From Fibrobacter sp. UWR4 (GTDB taxonomy: Bacteria; Fibrobacterota; Fibrobacteria; Fibrobacterales; Fibrobacteraceae): DNA of 64,000 bases. Made by a program: the position numbers and the translations under genes. The stretch spans positions 190,458 through 254,457 of the forward strand of contig NZ_QGDU01000001.1 in NCBI RefSeq assembly GCF_003149045.1, read 5' to 3'. Of this stretch, positions 58,418 through 64,000 are shown one piece after another (position 1 is the stretch's first letter; every line of letters starts with the position of its first letter). The notes under the pieces are model-generated. The model was not told where the DNA came from and did no database searches. It saw nothing but the letters and a program-made list of their open reading frames with translations.

Positions 58418-58456
58418 AATCCTGAATGTCGTGAAGAACGAATTCAGGATTTTTTT
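58418..58456 (+). terminator. Intrinsic terminator after the tyrosine kinase
   Basis: AATCCTGAAT / ATTCAGGATT (10-bp perfect stem) followed by TTTTTTATCG. A shorter hairpin CCCGCAG-CTT-CTGCGGG (58373-58389) precedes it directly after the stop codon. Confidence 0.82.
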
Positions 58457-59012
58457 ATCGTGCTACGACCTGGTTGCGGATCTTTTCGGAGATGTCGCGA
58501 TTGGCAGCCTGTGCCAGGCATTCGAAGGCGAATTCCTCTGCAGTGCCTGCGCCACGGCTGGTGATGACATTTCCATCGACCACGACGCGATCTGTAAGGA
58601 ACTGCTTGCAGTCCAGCTCGACTTCGCAGCCCGGGAAACAGGTGCACTTGCGGGTCTTGAGGAGGCCTGCCTTGGAAAGCACCAGGGGAGCGGCGCAGAT
58701 GGCGAAAATCCACTTGCCGGCGGCGTCGAATTGCTTGAGAACTTCTGCGACGGCTGCGGATGCCTTCAGGTTCTGCACGCCAGGACCGCCACCGGGGAGG
58801 CAGACTGCGTCGAATTCAGCCAGCTTGCCGCTTGCGGTAATGTTGCTGAGGAGAACGTTTGCCTTGATGGCAAGACCGTGGGCGCCCACCACGTCAAGAC
58901 TGTCACTGATGGAGGCCAAAGTCACGTTGAGGCCGCCGCGCTGCCAGTAGTCGAAGGGGGTGACGAATTCGGTTTCTTCGAAACCATTTGCCAGAAGGAA
59001 AAGAACGTTCAT
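58455..59012 (-). CDS. DJ-1/PfpI family protein
   Basis: The 185-residue product has the DJ-1 fold signatures: LLANGFEETEFVTPFD (with the conserved Glu), LPGGGPGVQNL and the nucleophile elbow FAICAAPLVLSKAG (Cys about 103). Relatives include DJ-1/YajL glyoxalase or protein-repair enzymes and the ThiJ group. The ATG at 59012 has AGGT 5 nt upstream and is chosen over a 38-codon extension. Five TGTCACTAA-like half-sites lie upstream. Confidence 0.92.
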   Translation of the reverse strand: MNVLFLLANGFEETEFVTPFDYWQRGGLNVTLASISDSLDVVGAHGLAIKANVLLSNITASGKLAEFDAVCLPGGGPGVQNLKASAAVAEVLKQFDAAGKWIFAICAAPLVLSKAGLLKTRKCTCFPGCEVELDCKQFLTDRVVVDGNVITSRGAGTAEEFAFECLAQAANRDISEKIRNQVVAR

Positions 59013-59394
59013 AAATACCTCTGTTTTTGCCGCTAAAATAACAAATGCTGGACAAAAATTGAGTAGTCTTTTGAAATTTGAACGTTTGAAAGGACTGTAT
59101 TCGCGAAATTGTGTCACCAAATCCAAGAAAATGTGTGTTTAGTGACAGAAATTTCAAACAAAGTAATTGAAAATGGCGGATTATTTGTTAGTTGTAATAA
59201 AAAAGACTCTTTGTTTGTCACTAATTAGGTCTTTTTGATGATTTGGTGATAAAACTTTTAAAGTTACTTTGCAGACAAAGTAAAAATCATATCACTAAAC
59301 TTAGAGAAATTCACGTTTAGTGACAAAAAATATGGAAATGGATCCTTCGCTTCGCTCAGGATGACGCGCGAGGTCGCTCAGGATGATGCACGAT
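59013..59394. other. Intergenic, five TGTCACTAA-like sites, no gene
   Basis: Half-sites are at about 59112 (TGTCACCAA), 59138 (TTTAGTGACA), 59216 (TGTCACTAA), 59291 (ATCACTAAA) and 59316 (TTTAGTGACA); the last two form an inverted repeat TCACTAAAC / GTTTAGTGA with a 14-bp spacer. Downstream of them GATCCTTCGCTTCGCTCAGG (about 59341) is a dispersed repeat. The sites may control the DJ-1 gene. Confidence 0.5.
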
Positions 59395-60810
<1,416 letters not shown>

Positions 60811-60880
60811 TTAAAAACCTATGGATTAATTCGCGGACAAATATACAAAAATTGTAGGGAACGCAGGTTGGGACAGCTTC

Positions 60881-60914
60881 GATTGCCACGCCTGCTGCGC
60901 AGGCTCGCAATGAC
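60881..60914. repeat. Dispersed repeat, GATTGCC...CTCGCAATGAC family
   Basis: GATTGCCACGCCTGCTGCGC then AGGCTCGCAATGAC, between sufB and the NSS transporter. Third copy in the window. Confidence 0.65.
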
Positions 60915-60971
60915 AATAGGGCGGGATTTATTATCTTTCACTCACACAATGCTTATCTTCGAGGCTAGGAA

Positions 60972-62381
60972 ATGAAGGAAAGAGAAAACTTTGCATCTCG
61001 TTTAGGTTTTATTCTGATTGCGGCCGGTTGCGCCATCGGTATTGGTAACGTTTGGCGATTCCCCTTTATTACGGGTCAGTACGGCGGCGCCGCATTCATT
61101 CTTATCTATTTGTTCTTCCTGGTGATTTTGGGCCTTCCTGCTTTGATTGCAGAATTTGCCGTGGGCCGCGGAAGTAAGCGCGGTATCGGCCGTTCTTTCG
61201 AGGAACTGGAGCCTGCAGGGACCAAGTGGCACTGGGCCAAGTATCCCATGATTGTCGGGGACTACTTGCTCATGATGTTCTACACCACTGTGAGTGGCTG
61301 GATGATGTATTACTTCTACCACATGGCGGTGGAAGGGGATATTCACGGCTTGACTCCCGCCCAGGTAGGGGAACGCTTCGGAACCATGCTGGGTAACCCC
61401 AGTGTTCAAGTTGGCTGGATGGCCATTGCCACAATTCTTGGCCTCGGCATTGTCTCCCTTGGCCTCCAGAAGGGTGTGGAACGTGTTACCAAGACCATGA
61501 TGTCCCTCCTGTTTGTCATCATGATTATCCTTGCCATCCGCGCCGTGACTCTCCCTGGTGCTGATGAAGGTCTGAAGTTCTACTTGCTTCCGGACTTTAC
61601 CCGCCTTCAGCAGCAGGGGATTACCGAAGTAATCTTTGCCGCCATGGGCCAGGCATTCTTTACCTTGAGTATCGGTATCGGCTCCATGTCCATTCTGGGA
61701 AGCTACATCGGCAAAAAGCATTCTCTGGCTAAGGAAGCCGTCAATATCTGCGCCCTGGATACCATTGTCGCCCTGCTTGCAGGTTTGATCATCATCCCGA
61801 GTTGCTTTGCCTTCGGTGTTGAACCGGGTGCTGGTCCTGGCCTTGTATTCGTGACCCTCCCCAATATCTTTAGCCAGATGCCTGCTGGCCGCTGGTGCGG
61901 TGTTGCCTTCTTCCTGTTCATGAGCTTTGCTGCCCTTTCCACTCTGGTGGCCGTGTTCGAAAACATTGTGGCCTTCTGGATGGACCTGAAGGGCTTTGAC
62001 CGCAAGAAGGTGGTGACCTGGAATATTGTTGCCATTATCCTCCTGTCCTTGCCTTGTGCATTGGGCTTTAACGTCCTTTCCGGATTCCAGCCTTTTGGTG
62101 CCGGTAGCGGTGTCCTTGACTTGGAAGACTTCCTGGTGTCCAACACCTTGCTTCCGTTGGGAGCGATGTTCTTCGTAGTGTTCTGCAACATCCGTTATGG
62201 CTGGGGTCAGAAGAACTTCTATGATGAAGTCAATACCGGCAAGGGCATGAAGATGCCTGGAAATGCTGTGGTCCGTTTCTACATCAAGTGGGTTCTTCCC
62301 CTGATTGTGCTGGTAATCTTTGCGATGGGTTATATCCAGAAGTTTGCCCCTGATTTTTATAACCAGATTTTGGGTAAGTAA
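60972..62381 (+). CDS. Sodium-dependent neurotransmitter-symporter (NSS) family transporter
   Basis: The 469-residue protein has about 11-12 membrane helices and the NSS hallmarks: GFILIAAGCAIGIGNVWRFPF (helix 1, with the unwound substrate and Na+ site), GQYGGAAFILIYLFFLVILGLPALIAEFAVGRGS and AFFTLSIGIGSMSILGSYIGKK (helix 6-7 region). It probably imports an amino acid with sodium; the substrate is not predictable. AGGA lies close before the ATG. A terminator follows. Confidence 0.92.
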   Translation: MKERENFASRLGFILIAAGCAIGIGNVWRFPFITGQYGGAAFILIYLFFLVILGLPALIAEFAVGRGSKRGIGRSFEELEPAGTKWHWAKYPMIVGDYLLMMFYTTVSGWMMYYFYHMAVEGDIHGLTPAQVGERFGTMLGNPSVQVGWMAIATILGLGIVSLGLQKGVERVTKTMMSLLFVIMIILAIRAVTLPGADEGLKFYLLPDFTRLQQQGITEVIFAAMGQAFFTLSIGIGSMSILGSYIGKKHSLAKEAVNICALDTIVALLAGLIIIPSCFAFGVEPGAGPGLVFVTLPNIFSQMPAGRWCGVAFFLFMSFAALSTLVAVFENIVAFWMDLKGFDRKKVVTWNIVAIILLSLPCALGFNVLSGFQPFGAGSGVLDLEDFLVSNTLLPLGAMFFVVFCNIRYGWGQKNFYDEVNTGKGMKMPGNAVVRFYIKWVLPLIVLVIFAMGYIQKFAPDFYNQILGK

Positions 62382-62416
62382 TTACACCGCATAAATAAAT
62401 AAGCTTGTAACAAAGA

Positions 62417-62452
62417 GAGCCGACGGAATCAACCGTCGACTTTTCTTTTTTT
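62417..62452 (+). terminator. Intrinsic terminator after the transporter
   Basis: CGACGG / CCGTCG with outer pairs beyond one mismatch, loop AATCAA, then TTTTCTTTTTTT. Confidence 0.82.
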
Positions 62453-62469
62453 ATAGTTTATGTCATTTA

Positions 62470-62498
62470 TTGACATTGTTTTAAACCTATATTTATCT
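62470..62498 (+). promoter_or_regulatory. Promoter for the small membrane protein
   Basis: TTGACA (62470-62475), 17-bp spacer, TTATCT (62493-62498). A small hairpin GCCGC-ACCATA-GCGGC (about 62512-62527) lies in the predicted 5' leader. Confidence 0.6.
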
Positions 62499-62548
62499 GC
62501 GTAACAAAAAGAGCCGCACCATAGCGGCAAAGGTAATTAGGTTTAGAC

Positions 62549-62722
62549 ATGCGTTATATCATCAGTGCTTCCCGCTCCGCTTCCCGTGCAATCTTCCCCG
62601 TAGCAATGGCTCTTACTCCTGCTGTTTTTGCGGGAATGTTCTTCCTGTCCGGTAGTGCCCTTGCTGCCACCGCTGTGGCTGTTGCCTATGCCAGCGTTAT
62701 TTTGGGTGAAAAAATAGGCTAA
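62549..62722 (+). CDS. Small membrane protein, 57 residues
   Basis: An ATG frame of 57 codons with a good promoter upstream and AGG 7 nt before the start. The N-terminus is Ser/Arg-rich (MRYIISASRSASRAI), followed by two hydrophobic segments, about residues 16-34 (PVAMALTPAVFAGMFFL) and 37-52 (ALAATAVAVAYASVIL), and a short GEKIG tail. It could be a small helical-hairpin membrane protein. No family is recognised. Confidence 0.65.
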   Translation: MRYIISASRSASRAIFPVAMALTPAVFAGMFFLSGSALAATAVAVAYASVILGEKIG

Positions 62723-62791
62723 AAAGAGTGCTTTGGGGTAGGTGCCTGCTTAAGAAAAAACTGCATCTTTTATATATTATAAGGGGTGTTT

Positions 62792-62821
62792 ATGAGTTTG
62801 GCGAAAGTTAGGTACCTATGA
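62792..62821 (+). CDS. Possible 9-codon leader ORF coupled to the next gene
   Basis: ATG at 62792, preceded by AAGGGG 4 nt upstream, encodes MSLAKVRYL and stops at TGA 62819-62821, overlapping the next ATG (62818) as ATGA. The strong ribosome-binding site before this mini-ORF suggests translational coupling. Confidence 0.4.
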   Translation: MSLAKVRYL

Positions 62822-64000
62822 GAATATTAGGCGTTCTTGCCATATTGCTTTTTTCAATTACGGGCTTTGCTAGCCCGACTTACTCCATTTTTGTGAAAGA
62901 TGCTGCTGAATTGCAGAATTTGCAGCAGAATCTTGAAAGCCTGAAAACGGAACTGGGTGCTGATAACCCTCAGGTTGACTCCTTGATAGCCCGCGCAAGT
63001 AGAATTGCGGAAATGAATAACCGCTGTTCCATGATCTCCATCAATGACGTGTTGGATGAGGAATGCGGGCATTTCTACTCTGTGGACTTGCCGGAATTCG
63101 AAGCTCAGTATATGGACCTTACTGGTGAACTTCGTCTGAACTCAGTGAAGTTGGGTTCTTCGCTGGCGGAACGTACGGAGCAGATTCAGGTCTGTGCTAA
63201 TGCTCTTGGTGGTATTCTCGTCTCCAAGGAAAAACTGCTGAAGTTGGATGGTTCCGTTGATCTTGAACCGCTGGATTTGGCTGGCGCTTTTGACGCAACC
63301 TATGACTTTAACCTGTACTTCGATGCAAATCGCATGAACCAGCAGAAAAATCTGATGGAACGTTGGGTTGAAAAGTGTAGCGAAGTTGTTATTCGCAAGG
63401 CTCACGATGAATTTGCACCACTGTTTGTGGATCGCATCAAGGCGGTAAATGACTCCCTGGCAAAAACTAGCGCCAATGTGCGGATTGTTCTTGAACCGGA
63501 GTACCTTGATTTCTATCTGGATTTGAACAAGACTGTTGCTGGAGCTTACTTCCTGAATGGTGCACAGCTTTTTAATGTGGAAGCTTTGCCTATGGGCCGT
63601 AGCTATTCCCATATCATCGTAAGCATTCTGGACAAGAAGGTGGAGATGCCTCTTGGTACTGACGGTAAAATGCAGAACTTTAGAGGCCGCGTGGAATTCA
63701 CCGCCGCCTATCAGGAAAGAGACTTGATGGGCCGTTGGTTCTGGGGGAATAAAAAGGCTATTAATCGGGCTCGTGTGAAGGGTGAAATTTCTTCTATCGC
63801 CATTGTCGGCGATTCTACAAGACCTGCTCCTATCGTTAAAAAACTTGCTTCTCTTGATACGACCGCTTTGATCAGCTCCAAGGCAGATCCTGTTGTGCAG
63901 GACGCTGCGAATGCTGCCGCAAAGGACGCTAGCGCTGCAAAGGATTCCGGTTCCAAGAAGTCTTGGATTCCTCCTGCAATTGCAGGAGCAGTCATGATTG
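62818..64000 (+). CDS. Exported protein of unknown function, partial
   Basis: The frame is open to the right edge (about 394 residues). It begins with a signal peptide (MRILGVLAILLFSITGFA) cleaved before SPTYS. The mature part has a helical segment (DAAELQNLQQNLESLKTELG), several cysteines (NNRCSMIS, EECGHF, QVCANAL, EKCSEVV), RWFWGNKKAINRARV, an Ala/Lys/Asp-rich stretch and then WIPPAIAGAVMI, which looks like the beginning of a membrane helix near residue 385. No family is recognised. It could be a periplasmic protein with a C-terminal anchor. Confidence 0.75.
   Translation, partial: MRILGVLAILLFSITGFASPTYSIFVKDAAELQNLQQNLESLKTELGADNPQVDSLIARASRIAEMNNRCSMISINDVLDEECGHFYSVDLPEFEAQYMDLTGELRLNSVKLGSSLAERTEQIQVCANALGGILVSKEKLLKLDGSVDLEPLDLAGAFDATYDFNLYFDANRMNQQKNLMERWVEKCSEVVIRKAHDEFAPLFVDRIKAVNDSLAKTSANVRIVLEPEYLDFYLDLNKTVAGAYFLNGAQLFNVEALPMGRSYSHIIVSILDKKVEMPLGTDGKMQNFRGRVEFTAAYQERDLMGRWFWGNKKAINRARVKGEISSIAIVGDSTRPAPIVKKLASLDTTALISSKADPVVQDAANAAAKDASAAKDSGSKKSWIPPAIAGAVMI

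Overview
The window looks like a chromosomal segment from a Fibrobacter-type anaerobic plant-fibre degrader. The evidence is several 'Fib_succ major paralogous' (FISUMP) proteins with the signature YKTVKIGxQVWMAxNLN, lipoproteins with long poly-serine linkers, and a glucuronoyl-esterase-like (CE15) lipoprotein. Assignment to Fibrobacter is inference from these hallmarks. No rRNA, tRNA, CRISPR array, transposase or integrase was seen.

Layout. (1) 0-4.7 kb: partial radical SAM gene, a CLC-type anion transporter, trpA and trpB, all on the minus strand. (2) 4.7-24.6 kb: accessory island. It has a series of small gene units bounded by a short stem-loop repeat that always lies in the same orientation, two copies of a HEPN/MNT toxin-antitoxin unit (one with a collapsed toxin), four AAA/DUF4143 ATPases, a type IIG restriction-modification enzyme, a PD-(D/E)XK-like protein and three FISUMP genes. 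(3) 24.7-26.3 kb: trpC-trpF fusion. (4) 26.7-30.8 kb: second island with a frameshifted FISUMP lipoprotein, a fifth DUF4143 ATPase and a Fic protein. (5) 30.9-34.1 kb: trpG-trpD fusion and trpE. (6) 34.5-47.5 kb: rsh (RelA/SpoT), a small unknown gene and an 11-subunit complex I set (nuoA, fused nuoBC, D, H-N; no nuoE/F/G). (7) 47.7-64 kb: CE15 esterase, a radical SAM/lipoprotein pair, thrH, hslO, an OmpA-family protein, a DUF1353 protein, a Wzc-like tyrosine kinase, a DJ-1/PfpI protein, sufB, an NSS transporter, a small membrane protein and a partial exported protein.

The trp genes keep the order E-GD-CF-B-A on one strand, as in a standard trp operon, but are split into three blocks by islands carrying mostly opposite-strand genes. 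Upstream of both trpE and trpB lies the same element: a conserved promoter, a 19-codon leader peptide with tandem Trp codons, and mutually exclusive hairpins ending in an intrinsic terminator. This is a textbook ribosome-mediated attenuator, duplicated so that two separated trp blocks can respond to the same signal. None is visible before trpCF.

Other themes: dispersed intergenic repeats have been captured in frame inside coding sequences (trpF domain, FISUMP serine linker, type IIG enzyme); every DUF4143 ATPase gene has a direct or inverted repeat just upstream of its start; and two lipoprotein genes are each broken by one extra base in a G run.
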